Positions 35,623 to 47,850 of a DNA stretch of 64,000 nucleotides are shown here, one piece after another. This DNA is from Eudorina sp. 2006-703-Eu-15 (taxonomy: Eukaryota; Chlorophyta; Chlorophyceae; Chlamydomonadales; Volvocaceae): the NCBI GenBank assembly GCA_003117195.1, contig BDSI01000025.1:1134898-1198897 (forward strand), written 5' to 3'. Positions within the stretch are counted from its first letter, which is position 1, and every line of letters starts with the position of its first letter. Made by a program: the position numbers and the translations under genes. The notes under the pieces are model-generated. The model was not told the DNA's origin, made no database searches, and saw only the letters and a program-made list of their open reading frames with translations.

Positions 35623-35825
35623 TGGACGGGACGGCACGGGCAGTTGCGGAATGCGTGCCTCTCGATATCATATCAGGACGGTGATGCGGTTTCAGCCTTC
35701 CGATGACCCGGTGGTTCTGAGTGGATGCATGGGCCCTGGGGTGGACGGGACGGGAGCATAGGCCGCGCCCCGGGCAGTTGCGGAATGCGTGCCTTCTGAT
35801 ATAGTCCCAGGACGGCGATCCGGTT
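35623..35825. repeat. Tandem duplication, two units of about 120 bp
   Basis: Two copies share TGGACGGGACGG, GGGCAGTTGCGGAATGCGTG, a GATAT-containing segment and CAGGACGG(T/C)GAT. Between them lies GGTTCTGAGTGGATGCATGG. Confidence 0.75.
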
Positions 35826-36932
35826 GGCCCCTTGGCTCTCCCCGTTGGCTCTCCTGATGGGTCTCCTCGTGCTGCATGGTCCGCTGTGGTGGGCTGATTG
35901 TATGATTACTGTAATCATCACGTTGCATGCGCGAGGTTCGCCCTCGATTCCCAGGAACCGCAGCGAGGCGGACAATCATGGCGACATTGCTGCTTGCTGT
36001 CTGTCTTCGTGTCTGTATTGAGCATGTGGCGAGCAGTGCGTATGTGCACACATTCGTTATTGCCGTACAACATGGGGTCCTGCGACCCCTCCTGTCGACC
36101 CCTCCGCCCACTCGGTACCGCTTCCACGGTCCACCTCTACCGCTCAACTCGCGTCCTTCCGACGCGATGCGAAGGCGTTCTGGGAGTGTGGGCAGGAAGG
36201 CCACACGGCGCGATGGATGCTAATGCGATACCGGAATTAAGGGGGAAGGGGAGGTTCTGAACGCCATGCAGGTGCGTTGTTGGATGCGCCTGAAAACGCC
36301 CGGTTGTTGTCACGTTCGTTGCTCCCGTGCTGCTTCCAATCTATAGCTTCCTAGAAGATCACGAGTACGCCTTTGCCTGCGGTGTGGCCTGGTCGCGGGG
36401 GTCGAAGCCGTTGGCTCGCCCTCTCACAGACAAGACGACAGCCCCAACCATTGCACATTTAGCGTATGCAATGTAATAACAGCGCGCCGAGAAGAGGAAT
36501 TGCTGTGTCGGGCTTATCGGCACAACGTCGGCGGCCTCCGTCCATGCCTGCTGTCAATCTGCTGGCGCATCCAACGTTTGCAAGCCATCAAGAAGGCCAA
36601 GGCCACGTCGGAATGGAAGGGCGGCTACTGCTGGGGTCGCTGAATTGTCACCTGTCTGAAAGCAAGCAACCCTCATGTTGATGGGAGCCCAAAGCGAATT
36701 CGACAGAACGCTCGCCGGCGCCCAAGCAAGGCCCGCCTAGCGCATCAGGGCCGTACCGGAAACGAACGTCCCTGGAGACCACATATAGGCGAGTCGATGC
36801 AGGTCGTTCAAGTTATATAATATGCAACACGAGTACCATTAGATCATTGCTGTGCTAATTTTTACAGGAGTTGCAGCAGTAATTGTATTTCTTGGTCCCG
36901 CGGGTCGCCCACCTTTCGCCTGCGCAAGCAAC

Positions 36933-38357
36933 ATGACTCTCACTGTAACCAAGAAGGCGGAGCGGGCCGGCGAGGACACCGCCAAGGCTGCCAAGGTGGG
37001 CCCTTCGCGCTCATTCTGTCGCTGCGGAACGGCTCGAGCGTTTTGGTTCGTTCGCGGGCGGCTTGGGCGCCAGATGTAAAGCTATGGCGCCTGCTACGTT
37101 CCTGCGCTGCCATATTTTCATCCTTTATCACGGGCACTTATCCAACAGCGCTGCCCTGGGGACCGCCCAGCGGATCAGCCCCTTTTCCGGCTGCACAGGC
37201 GACTCAGATCAATAACAAAACACTCGCGGAGCAGCCCATGCGCGCCTACGCATTTCGCATTCCGTATTCCCCCAAATTGCGCTCAGGCCGTTAACGCTGT
37301 GCCCTTGTATGGTTGCGAAACCGCGATTCCCTTGATGACGGTTGCGATGTGTGGCCGCGCCCTCTTCCTGGTGGTCGGCTGCAACATATATATCCACACA
37401 CGGGGACACACCACACACGGGCTACTACAGGACAAGACCACCCGGGCGCGCTCCCGTCTGGAGACCGACGAGGACCTGCGCCGCAAGCTGATCATCGGCG
37501 GCCTCTCGGTGCTGGGGGCGGCGGTGCTGGGCGTCGGCGGCTACTTCATTTTCAAGCGCCGAGGTGGGTGGGTGGTAGGATCGGTGGAGGTGAGACCCGC
37601 GCGACCCCGCAATGTGGGTCGGTACAGGGCCGCGCCCGGGGCGGATGCGCTGCCCGGATGTGACTGGTGCTTATAAACCTTCTGCACCAGCGGCGCGAGC
37701 TCTTGAGGCGGGGGTAGGTGTTGCCGGTGCGCGAGGGCATGGGTTGCCGGGGCGTCGCGTGGACCACCACAGCGAGGTGACCGGACACGCAGGGCCGGGT
37801 CCTACCTGTGTGGGTCGGTCCTCCGCCGCACCCGTCCATCCCCGGTGCGAAGACTCCACAGCTGCCTGCGGCGAGTCGTGCCGTACTGCGGTCAAACCTC
37901 TGCCCCAAACCTCAGCCTTGATGCTGTGCGTGCGGGACTGCATGCATGGAAGCTCCTCCTGCGGGGGGGAGGGGGTCAGGAGGTGCATACCAGGGGGGGA
38001 AGACCCCAACGTGCTGGTGCCACCTGTCGTTGGGCCGTCCGCATGTCCGCTTGATCGACCCAATTGTCGTACCCCAGCCTCCGTCCCTGCATTTGCCCTT
38101 CGCCTGTCGCGACCTGCTGCGAGCGCCATCCGCGTACTCATCCTCCGTTCGCCTGCCGCGCGCCTCCCTCTTATCCCTTTCCTCTACCGCCATCCTCTGC
38201 TGCCGTCTCTACCGCCCCCCCTGCCTCCCGGCCAGACGACATCAAGAAGTCGCTCAAGGACGCCCGCGACACCATAAAGGACAAGATCGAGCACCACGGG
38301 ACCAAGCCCGGCGCGGCGGGTGGAGGCGCGACCACTGGAGGAGGCGCGACGCAGTGA
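36933..38357 (+). CDS. Small single-pass membrane protein, 105 aa
   Basis: Three exons, 36933-36995, 37431-37563 and 38236-38357, join in phases 0 and 1 with GT-AG sites and give 105 aa. The N-terminus MTLTVTKKAERAGEDTAKAA is basic/amphipathic. Residues about 40-62 (LIIGGLSVLGAAVLGVGGYF) form one membrane span, followed by KRRDDIKKSLKDARDTIKDK, a charged amphipathic helix, and a Gly/Thr-rich tail ending GGGATQ. The helix after the span resembles YtxH-like small membrane proteins, but the similarity is too general for a name. All three exons have codon use typical of the window, and the splice joins leave no ambiguity, so I regard it as a real gene of unknown function. The upstream in-frame sequence lacks an ATG, fixing the start. 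Confidence 0.82.
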
Positions 38358-41300
38358 ACACACGACGGCCCCGGTAGGGAGGTGGCGATACAAGCGGCAT
38401 CAGCATCGGGGACATCGTGGTGCCGCCCAACCTCCCAAGCCAGCGGACTGTGACACCCGGTTGACCCGTGCGGTGCCCCGTTGGTGAGCCAGCCTGAGGG
38501 GAGAGGCCTGAGGGGGGGCGTCGGCAAGGAGACACCGTCGCGGCGCGGCGCGGCGCCCGCGGCGGAAGTCGGGTGCACCCATGGGTCGAACAGCCACACG
38601 GCCGGCCGGGGCCCATTGGGACCGCAGTGCTACGGTGCGGCGGTGGCGGCGGTGGCGCGTGAAGTAGGTGGTTGTTAGATATGCAGGGAGGTTGAAAAGA
38701 GGGTTTGGATGCCATCGCGCCCATCGGGGCGGGGGCACACGCAGCCTTCACCCGGTGCGAAAAGGTGTCAAACCCAGTGCAGCACGGCCGTCTTTCGTGT
38801 CGGAGGATGAGATTGCCTCCCGCCCCAGCCAGGGCGGCCGAGTGCGGGGTCTGGGGGTGTGTCTGTTGTCGTACGGTTGTGGGTTGGGTTGCATTGATCT
38901 CGACTCGGTTGGAGCCTGCTTGCGAAGTGCGCTCCTGTTGTTGCATTGTAAGAATTCTGGCGCCCATCAGGATTCAGTATTGATTGATCAGTAATTACTC
39001 ACGATGTTACAGCGGACCCCGCGGGTCATCGGCGACAGCCTCAGCCTTCTCACCACATGTGAGGATTACCAAAAGACTGATCGTACAGCAGCGGGCTTCT
39101 TCAAAGTGCCCCCCGCGCAGCTTATTGGAAAGATCCGTGTTACGGTATATGCCTTGAATATGCCTTGTTGCGGGGGACCGACCCATGGGGCGTTGGGTGT
39201 ACGGCAACTGGCCCGCCTGACTAAACCTACGTCAGCCGCCCCACCCGTGATTCGATGGAGCACCAGATGAGAGAACGATATCACCATCGCAAGTTCGCGG
39301 TGTACGGCAGGCGAACAGCGCTGTGCGGCATCTTTTCCTCTGGCACGCAGTTCGTACGCACGGCATCCCGTATGCGTGCGCCGGCGGCGGTTGAGCGGCA
39401 ACGCCGCCCGCAGCCATCACCACCGACGACGTTACTACCTCGCAAACGGTCGGTACGACAAGCGCATGGACCGCTGAAGACGACAGCACGCAACCGATGG
39501 TAGTTGCATCGCTCATGTCGTACACGTCCTGCCCTACCCAACGTCGAGCTTAGCTGGTGACTGCGGGTGACTGCGGGTGACTGCGGGCGTGCGCAGGATG
39601 GGTGCAGGATGGGTGCAGGATGGGTGCAGGTAAGGTTGATTGTGTTTCGGGCGGGGCTGAGCAGCTGCGCCCCGTGGGCAGGTTGAATAGCCTTTCAGTG
39701 GACACGCTCAACACGGCAACCTACGCAGACGCCCCTTGGGCACACCAGAAGGAAGAACTCAACCTCATCTTGCATCTGCTACCAAGATACCCCACGGCCA
39801 TGTCATGCGATGGCACCGAGCGTGTTGCTGGCGGTGGTTGTGGACTGCTTGTCGAACATCGCCTGGCGCGCGTATGTTGCCTCCGCCATTCCCCCGTCCG
39901 CCTTCCCCCTTCCCCCTCCCCGCTCTGCAGGCCTGTGCGACGTCATGGCAGCAGCCGGGTCCATCTCCCTCGCCGACGTGGCAACGGTGTGTTTGGAGGC
40001 ACTGCCCAAGCAACCCTGGAGAGAAGGACATTCCCCTGGAGCTGTCGGGCATCTTGGATTGCGGCTGTAACGCACAGCTGCGGGACGCGTGGGGGAGGCT
40101 CATCAGGGGCGGTGCTGCGGGACAGTGGGAATTGGGGGGACGGTACATGCATGACCCAACGGAGCTCCTTGGGGCACTTTCGGAGGTGCAGGGGTCCTGG
40201 TCAGCTGGAGGGCGCAGCTCACGTCGGTCGCCCCTTTCCTAAGAGGTCAGGCCTCGCCACACTGGCCGGACCTGCAGTCAGGCCCTGTCGGAAGTGTCGC
40301 AGACACGCCTTGGCCAGCAGGACCGAGTGAGTGGTGTGAGACGGGGGAATCCAACCGCGGGGGGAGCGCAGGTGCAGCTCCACAGGTGTGCGGCTTATGT
40401 CAGCGCGTCCCGTCCTTGCTTTGTCCATGGCCTCACGTGCGTGCCGTGTTTGTGATGATGGCTTTGCGCCCTTGCACGGACCCCTGGCCCCGCATGCAGC
40501 CGAGGCCGATGCACTCAGGCAGCCTGGATTGTTGGGCTTGTACAATTCTGACGACGCGCACCTGGTGTCTTGGCCGCCAGCGGCTGACCCCCTCACGGAC
40601 GCAACTCGCTCAAACCCACCCGAGGGGGCCCCCGGCGGATCTGCGCTACGGCCCCAACCCTGCACAGCCCTCTCGCCCCTTTCCCGGGCTTCCTACAGCG
40701 CCAGATGAGGCGGTGGGGCCAGGGAGGGTGAGGTCAAGATGCGCGGGGCCAGCGGAAGCCTGGTGTGTCGTGGCAGGATCAAGCCGTGTGGGGGACCGCC
40801 CCTCCCTGCCCCTCTCAGTGTGGGAGGCGCGGGGGTGTACCCGCGCGGCGTCGGACGACCAGTTAGGTAGCCAAGTTTATTTGTAAGACGCGCGCGGAGG
40901 CGCCGCGCTGTGCTGTGTCCCGGCCAATTGTGACATTGCGGCCGAAACGTGTGTAGCATGTGACACCTCGACACAAATTCGCCAAAATGAGCTCCGGATT
41001 CCACAGAAAGATTCTCTTACGACCTTGTCTGGGCATTCGAAGTTCGCGAAATGCCATTCACCTAGCGGCGGCTTGCATGCCCGACAGTAACTGCAGCCAC
41101 TACCTCCAGCCGAGCTTCGCAAACTTCTCGCGCAATGTGACTGAACGTCATCATAATGAGAATCAGAACTGGCTGGCCACGACCGAGGCGTCGCTCGGAA
41201 CTTTTCTTCGGTTTTAGGGACAATGGAAATCGCCCAGCCAGCAGGTCCTTGTCACGATACCTTTCGCCGTCTGATCAGCACAGCCTCATGCTTGTGCACC

Positions 41301-41376
41301 AAATCCAATGCCTGAAGCATGTACGAAGCAGCAGTAGTGAAATTGTCATGTTGTACGACTTATAGGCCAGTAATTC
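38358..41376. other. Unassigned region
   Basis: A TGTAA at 38947-38951 may end the preceding gene. At 39007-39032 there is one copy of the dispersed TTACAGCGGACCCCGCGGG motif. At 39555-39630 there are short tandem repeats (GTGACTGCGG x3; GATGGGTGCAG x4). Protein-like stretches occur at 39640-39860 (for example ADAPWAHQKEELNLILHLLP) and 39945-40025 (LCDVMAAAGSISLADVATVC) but in different frames, and no family is recognisable. The 25 bases CAAGAGGTCAGG...CACACTGGCC near 40230 recur near 50175, so this may be degenerate mobile DNA. Confidence 0.4.
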
Positions 41377-41383
41377 TATATAA
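41377..41383 (+). promoter_or_regulatory. Candidate TATA box
   Basis: TATATAA in the context TTCTATATAAGCCGGC, followed by pyrimidine-rich sequence and an ATG at 41557. It is on the strand and upstream of the cassette array, so it could drive a transcript through the array. Position only; no other promoter evidence. Confidence 0.35.
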
Positions 41384-41850
41384 GCCGGCAACTCACCTTC
41401 TTCTCACCAAGCAGCTGTATCAAAGCAGGAACACTTACTGCACTCGCGCTGAAGCTTAGGAGTCCATTCCTGTCCTTTCACTGTCCCGGAGCGTTGCAGC
41501 CCTGCTAACTCGTTCGCAGCCGAACAGCCTCAACGTCCAAGAGGAGCTCACGATGTTTAATCGTCTGCAAGAGGCTTGTGCTTGTCGCCAGTGCTTACGG
41601 TGCAGTCCAAAGTCGATGCTCCCTTGCCATGCCGGAATCGCCGCTCCTTTAGATTCTTTAGATTCTTGACTACAAATTTATTATTTGTTGCTGCAGAAAT
41701 GTCACAGAGAATAGTCAAGTAAGGTCAGGTTCCGGTCGACAGCGAAGTCGCAAGCGCCGCTGTAAACCTTCTGGCTTGTGGACTACGTGCTATTGGACTG
41801 TTACTTGAAGCTCGTTTGGTGCAATAAAGGGGCGTGACCATTGTGACAAC

Positions 41851-42111
41851 GTGCGTCCGACCGCAACATGCTTGGCATGCCTGCTGACTTTATTGATGTT
41901 TCTGGGCGTGGAAACGGTTTGCGCACTGATCTGGGATCACATTAACATTGCGCTTCGTAGTACCTCTTATCGTCAACTTCTTATCCCGCCGCGCTTTTCC
42001 TTCCCCGCTCATACAGACCCGAGGACCAGCTTGCTCAACAAGAACCGTGAAAATGTGTCGAAGACCGCCGTCGAGTGCACCTTTGCCGTCACGAGATCCC
42101 GCATCCGGTAG
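41851..42111 (+). other. Open frame leading into the cassette array
   Basis: The frame has a strongly hydrophobic start (TCLACLLTLLMFLGVETVCA, signal-peptide-like) and runs to ...ECTFAVTRSRIR, where CATCCG is followed by a GTAGGT donor. The last 30 bases match the end of the 123-nt block of the repeat, and the reading frame there (TRSRIR) is the same as an open frame through that block. There is no ATG at the frame start, so it may be an internal exon. Probably part of a transcript that enters the array, but unproven. Confidence 0.3.
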
Positions 42112-45100
42112 GTGACGATAGGGCTGTGCTCCCTCGGGATCATGCGCGGGGAAGTTCGTGGGGTTGAGCGGCGGGAGGGATCATGCGCGGGGCCGTTCGT
42201 GGGGTTGCGAATTGGTTACTTGCAGGCGCGGTGGCTGCTGTTGCGGATCAATTGGCCAGGTGCGGTGGTCAGTCCGCGCCTACAAGGTGATGAGTCAGCC
42301 GCTTCGTGATTGCGAATCGGCCCCTTGCTCATGGCACGAGCTGACTCCTTGGTGGTTACTTCTTATTGCTTGCAGGCGCGGTGGCTGCTGTTGCGGATCG
42401 ATTGGCTAGGTGCGGTGGTCAGTCCGCGCCTACAAGGTGATGAGTCAGCCGCTTCGTGATCGATTGCGAATCGGCCCCTTGCTCATTGCACGAGCTGACT
42501 CCCTTGGTGGTTACTTCTTATTGCTTGCAGGCGCGGTGGTAGCCCATCCAGGTGTTGGTAAGTTGGTAGGTAAGTTTTGCTTCGCCAGCTTTCCACGCCA
42601 GCTTTCCACACACGATAAGCGCTGACCCCGCCCTCGCGTCGCTGCTTGCAGGATCGCTCATCGGAAGGAGTGCTTCGTCGGGTTTGCCAACACGTTCACT
42701 CACCGCCTGACGCATCCCCCTGCATCCCCAAGACCAAAGCCCATGCTGTGCACCTTAACGAGATCCCGCATCCGGTAGGTGACGATTGGGCTGGGCTCGG
42801 GATCATGTGCCGGGTCGCGCGTTGTTGGGTCGGGCCCAGGGAGGGATCGGGTAACTGGGTTGGGCTCGGGGAATCATCATTCGCACGGTCCCGCATCTTG
42901 AAGCACATCCCTTGCTCCGCGCGCGCAGCAGCTATCTCAGCCCCGCCGTTCAGCTCCGCGCAGCAGCCACCTCAGCCCCGCCGTTCAGCTCCGTGCAGCA
43001 GCCACCTCAGCCCCGCCGTTCAGCTCCGCCTTTCAGCTCCGCGCAGCAGCCACCTCAGCCAACCCGTTCAGCTCCTCTCAGCGCAGCGCAGCGCAGCCTT
43101 TGCAAACGCATTCACTTTGTGTACTGTTGATGATTTCGTACAATGCCGTAGACCCATGAGCTTTAATCCCGTCACTCTTCTACCCCCCCAATCCCTTATG
43201 CGCTGCGATGCCCCTCGCGAGATGGAGCCTATTTACGTGCAGGACCGCTCATGGTGATAGGTGATAGGCCTGGTCGGTGTTGTGGCTGTGCGATAATACG
43301 GATCTGCCCGCGCGTTATGGCACGAGCTGTCTCCCTTGGTGGTAACTTCTTATTGCTTGCAGGCGCGGTGGCTGCTGTTGCGGATCGATGGCCAGGTGCG
43401 GTGGTCAGTCCGCGCCTACAAGGTGATAAGTCAGCCGCTTCGTGATCGATTGCGAATCGGCCCCCTGCTCATGGCAGGAGCTGACTCCCTTGGTGGTTAC
43501 TTCTTATTGCTTGCAGGCGCGGTGGCTGCTGTTGCGGATCGATTGGCCAGGTGCGGTGGTATGTCCGCGCCTACAAGGTGATGAGTCAGCCGCTTCGTGG
43601 TTGCGAATCGGCCCCTTGCTCATGGCACGAGCTGACTCCATTGGTGGTTACTACTTCTTATTGCTTGCAGGTGCGGTGGCTGCTGTTGCGGATCGATTGG
43701 CCAGGTGCGGTGGTATGTCCGCGCCTACAAGGTGATGAGTCAGCCGCTTCGTGGTTGCGAATCGGCCACTTGCTCATGGCACGAGCTGACTCCATTGGTG
43801 ATTACTACTTCTTATTGCTTTCAGGTGCAGTGGCTGCTGTTGCGGATCGATTGGCCAGGTGCGGTGGTATGTCCGCGCCTACAAGGTGATGAGTCAGCCG
43901 CTTCGTGGTTGCGAATCGGCCCCTTGCTCATGGCACGAGCTGACTCCATTGGTGATTACTACTTCTTATTGCTTGCAGGTGCGGTGGCTGCTGTTGTGGA
44001 TCGATTGGCCAGGTGCGGTGGTCAGTCCGCGCCTACACGGTGATAAGTCAGCCGCTTCGTGATTGCGAATCGGCCCCTTGCTCATGGCAGGAGCTGACTC
44101 CCTTGGTGGTTACTTCTTATTGCTTGCAGGCGCGGTGGTAGCCCATCCAGGTGTTGGTAAGTTGGTAGGTAAGTTTTGCTTCGCCAGCTTTCCACGCCAG
44201 CTTTCCACACACGATAAACGCTGACCCCGCCCTCGCGTCGCTGCTTGCAGGATCGCTCATCGGAAGGAGTGCTTCGTCGGGTTTGCCAACACGTTCACTC
44301 ACCGCCTGACGCATCCCCCTGCATCCCCAAGACCAAAGCCCATGCTGTGCACCTTAACGAGATCCCGCATCCGGTAGGTGACGATTGGGCTGGGCTCGGG
44401 ATCATGTGCCGGGTCGCTCGTTGTTGGGTCGGGCCCAGGGAGGGATCGGGTAACTGGGTTGGGCTCGGGGAATCATCATTCGCACGGTCCCGCATCTTGA
44501 AGCACATCCCTTGCTCCGCGCGCGCAGCAGCTATCTCAGCCCCGCCGTTCAGCTCCGCGCAGCAGCCACCTCAGCCAAGCCGTTCAGCTCCTCTCAGCGC
44601 AGCGCAGCGCAGCCTTTGCAAACGCATTCACTTTGTGTACTGTTGATGGTTTCGTACAATGCCGTAGACCTATGAGCTTTAATCCCGTCACTCTTCTACC
44701 CCCCCCCAATCCCTTATGCGCTGCGATGCCCCTCGCGAGATGGAGCCTATTTACGTGCAGGACCGCTCATGGTGATAGGTGGTAGGCCTGGTCGGTGTTG
44801 TGGCTGTGCGATAATACGGATCTGCCCGCGCGTTATGGCACGAGCTGTCTCCCTTGGTGGTAACTTCTTATTGCTTGCAGGCGCGGTGGCTGCTGTTGCG
44901 GATCGATTGGCCAGGTGCGGTGGTATGTCCGCGCCTACAAGGTGATGAGTCAGCCGCTTCGTGGTTGCGAATCGGCCCCTTGCTCATGGCACGAGCTGAC
45001 TCCCTTGGTGGTTACTTCTTATTGCTTGCAGGCGCGGTGGTAGCCCATCCAGGTGTTGGTAAGTTGGTAGGTAAGTTTTGCTTCGCCAGCGTTCCACGCC

Positions 45101-47850
45101 AGCTTTCCACACACGATAAACGCTGACCCCGCCCTCGCGTCGCTGCTTGCAGGATCGCTCATCGGAAGGAGTGCTTCGTCGGGTTTGCCAACACGTTCAC
45201 TCACCGCCTGACGCATCCCCCTGCATCCCCAAGACCAAAGCCCATGCTGTGCACCTTAACGAGATCCCGCATCCGGTAGGTGACGATTGGGCTGGGCTCG
45301 GGATCATGTGCCGGGTCGCTCGTTGTTGGGTCGGGCCCAGGGAGGGATCGGGTAACTGGGTTGGGCTCGGGGAATCATCATTCGCACGGTCCCGCATCTT
45401 GAAGCACATCCCTTGCTCCGCGCGCGCAGCAGCTATCTCAGCCCCGCCGTTCAGCTCCGCGCAGCAGCCACCTCAGCCCCGCCGTTCAGCTCCGTGCAGC
45501 AGCCACCTCAGCCCCGCCGTTCAGCTCCGCCTTTCAGCTCCGCGCAGCAGCCACCTCAGCCAAGCCGTTCAGCTCCTCTCAGCGCAGCGCAGCGCAGCCT
45601 TTGCAAACGCATTCACTTTGTGTACTGTTGATGATTTCGTACAATGCCGTAGACCTATGAGCTTTTATCCCGTCACTCTTCTACCCCTCCCCCCCAATCC
45701 CTTATGCGCTGCGATGCCCCTCGCGAGATGGAGCCTATTTACGTGCAGGACCGCTCATGGTGATAGGTGATAGGCCTGGTCGGTGTTGTGGCTGTGCGAT
45801 AATACGGATCTGCCCGCGCGTTATGGCACGAGCTGTCTCCCTTGGTGGTAACTTCTTATTGCTTGCAGGCGCGGTGGCTGCTGTTGCGGATCGATTGGCC
45901 AGGTGCGGTGGTAAGTCCGCGCCTACAAGGTGATGAGTCAGCCGCTTCGTGGTTGCGAATCGGCCCCTTGCTCATGGCACCAGCTGACTCCCTTGGTGGT
46001 AACTTCGTATTGCTTGCAGGCGCGGTGGCTGCTGTTGCGGATCGATGGCCAGGTGCGGTGGTCAGTCCGCGCCTACAAGGTGATAAGTCAGCCGCTTCGT
46101 GATCGATTGCGAATCGGCCCCTTGCTCATAGCAGGAGCTGACTCCCTTGGTGGTTACTTCTTATTGCTTGCAGGCGCGGTGGTAGCCCATCCAGGTGTTG
46201 GTAAGTTGGTAGGTAAGTTTTGCTTCGCCAGCTTTCCACGCCAGCTTTCCACACACGATACACGCTGACCCCGCCCTCGCGTCGCTGCTTGCAGGATCGA
46301 TCGCTCATCGGAAGGAGTGCTTCGTCGGGTTTGCCAACCCGTTCGCTCACCGCCTGACGCATCCCCCTGCATCCCCAAGACCAAAGCCCATGCGTTTCAC
46401 CATAACGAGATCCCGCATCCGGTAAGTGACGATTGGGCTGGGCTCGGGATCATGTGCCGGGTCGCTCGTTGTTGGGTCGGGCCCAGGGAGGGATCGGGTA
46501 ACTGGGTTGGGCTCGGGGAATCATCATTCGCACGGTCCCGCATCTTGAAGCACATCCCTTGCTCCGCGCGCGCAGCAGCTACCTCAGCCCCGCCGTTCAG
46601 CTCCGCGCAGCAGCCACCTCAGCCCCGCCGTTCAGCTCCGTGCAGCAGCCACCTCAGCCCCGCATTTCAGCTCCGCCTTTCAGCTCCGCGCAGCAGCCAC
46701 CTCAGCCAAGCCGTTCAGCTCCTCTCAGCGCAGCGCAGCCTTTGCAAACGCATTCACTTTGTGTACTGTTGATTTCGTACAATGCCGTAGACCTATGAGC
46801 TTTTATCCCGTCACTCTTCTACCCCTCCCCCCCAATCCCTTATGCGCTGCGATGCCCCTCGCGAGATGGAGCCTATTTACGTGCAGGACCGCTTATGGTG
46901 ATAGGTGATAAGCCTGGTCGGTGTTGTGGCTGTGCGATAATACGGATCTGCCCGCGCGTTATGGCACGAGCTGACTCCCTTGGTGGTAACTTCTTATTGC
47001 TTGCAGGCGCGGTGGCTGCTGTTGCGGATCCATTGGCCAGGTGCGGTGGTAAGTCCGCGCATACAAGGTGATGAGTCAGCCGCTTCGTGATTGCGAATCG
47101 GCCCCTTGCTCATGGCACCAGCTGACTCCCTTGATGGTTACTCCTCATTGCTTGCAGGCGCGGTGGTAGCCCATCCAGGTGTTGGTAAGTTGGTAAGTTT
47201 TGCTTCGCCAGCTTTCCACGCCAGCTTTCCACACACGATAAATGCTGACCCCGCCCTCGCGTCGCTGCTTGCAGGATCGCTCATCGGAAGGAGTGCTTCG
47301 TCGGGTTTGCCAACACGTTCACTCACCGCCTGACGCATTCCCCTGCATCCCCAAGACCAAAGCCCATGCTGTGCACCTTAAGGAGATCCCGCATCCGGTA
47401 AGTGACGATTGGGCTGGGCTCGGGATCATGTGCCGGGTCGCTCGTTGTCGGGTCGGGCCCAGGGAGGGATCGGGTAACTGGGTTGGGCTCGGGGAATCAT
47501 CGTTCGCATGCTCCTGATCTTTCAGCACAGCCCTTGCTTCAGCTCCGCGCCGCAGCCACCTCAGCCCCGCCGTTCAGCTCCGCGCCGGAGCCACCTCAGC
47601 CAAGCCGTTCAGCTTCGCGAAGCAGCCACCTCAGCCAAGCCGTTCAGCTCCGCGAAGCAGCCACCTCAGCCAAGCCGTTCAGCTCCGCGAAGCAGCCACC
47701 TCAGCCCGCTCAGCACAGCGCAGCGAAGCCTTTGCACGCGATTTCACTTTGTACACTTTGAGATGGAGCCTATTTACGTGCAGGGCCGCTCATGGTGATA
47801 GGTGACAGGCCTGATCGTTGTTTCGGTGGCGTGATGCAGTGCGGATCCGT
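42082..47850 (+). repeat. Composite repeat array with exon-intron-like cassettes
   Basis: Five long units in one orientation contain: (A) a 42-bp block GCGCGGTGGCTGCTGTTGCG... bounded by TTGCTTGCAG and GTATGT/GTAAGT/GTCAGT; (A') a 27-bp variant ending GGTGTTG before GTAAGT; (B) a 123-bp block GATCGCTCATCGGAAGGAGT... bounded by GCTGCTTGCAG and GTAGGT/GTAAGT; (C) an approximately 35-bp minisatellite with CAGCTCCGCGCAGCAGCC; and (D) a block with TTTCGTACAATGCCGTAGAC. A-blocks: 42226-42267, 42376-42417, 43363-43403, 43517-43558, 43671-43712, 43825-43866, 43979-44020 and later copies. The last few are spaced exactly 154 bp. B-blocks start at 42652 and near 44251, 45154, 46297 and 47277. It is non-coding repeat or an expanded spliced transcript; no protein family is recognisable. 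Confidence 0.9.
43517..44020 (+). repeat. 154-bp tandem cassettes (42-nt block + 112-nt spacer)
   Basis: Four consecutive copies start at 43517, 43671, 43825 and 43979. Each 112-bp spacer begins GTATGTCCGCGCCTACAAGG, contains a CTGAC branch-site-like motif about 40 bp from its end, and finishes CTTATTGCTTGCAG (TTTCAG in one copy). The 42-nt block has length divisible by three and is open in two frames. Copies at 43363 and near 46021 have lost one base (41 nt). Confidence 0.88.

Larger units (their letters stand above)
34055..36932. other. Intergenic; satellites and local duplication, no gene supported
   Basis: It contains a (TG)n run at 34346-34371, a GGAT-type tetranucleotide satellite at 35398-35566, and a tandem duplication of about 120 bp (35623-35690 and 35743-35825) sharing GGGCAGTTGCGGAATGCGTG. 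Open frames over the satellite (MDGW repeats) are artefacts. Sequence from about 36440 to 36932 may be 5' UTR or promoter of the next gene. Confidence 0.5.

Noticed and set aside
35278..35637. Frames encoding IHPS or MDGW repeats
   Set aside because: Translation of the GGAT tetranucleotide satellite.
43517..44062. CRISPR-like regular repeats
   Set aside because: Period 154 bp with no short direct-repeat/unique-spacer pattern, in a eukaryotic genome; spacers are near-identical.
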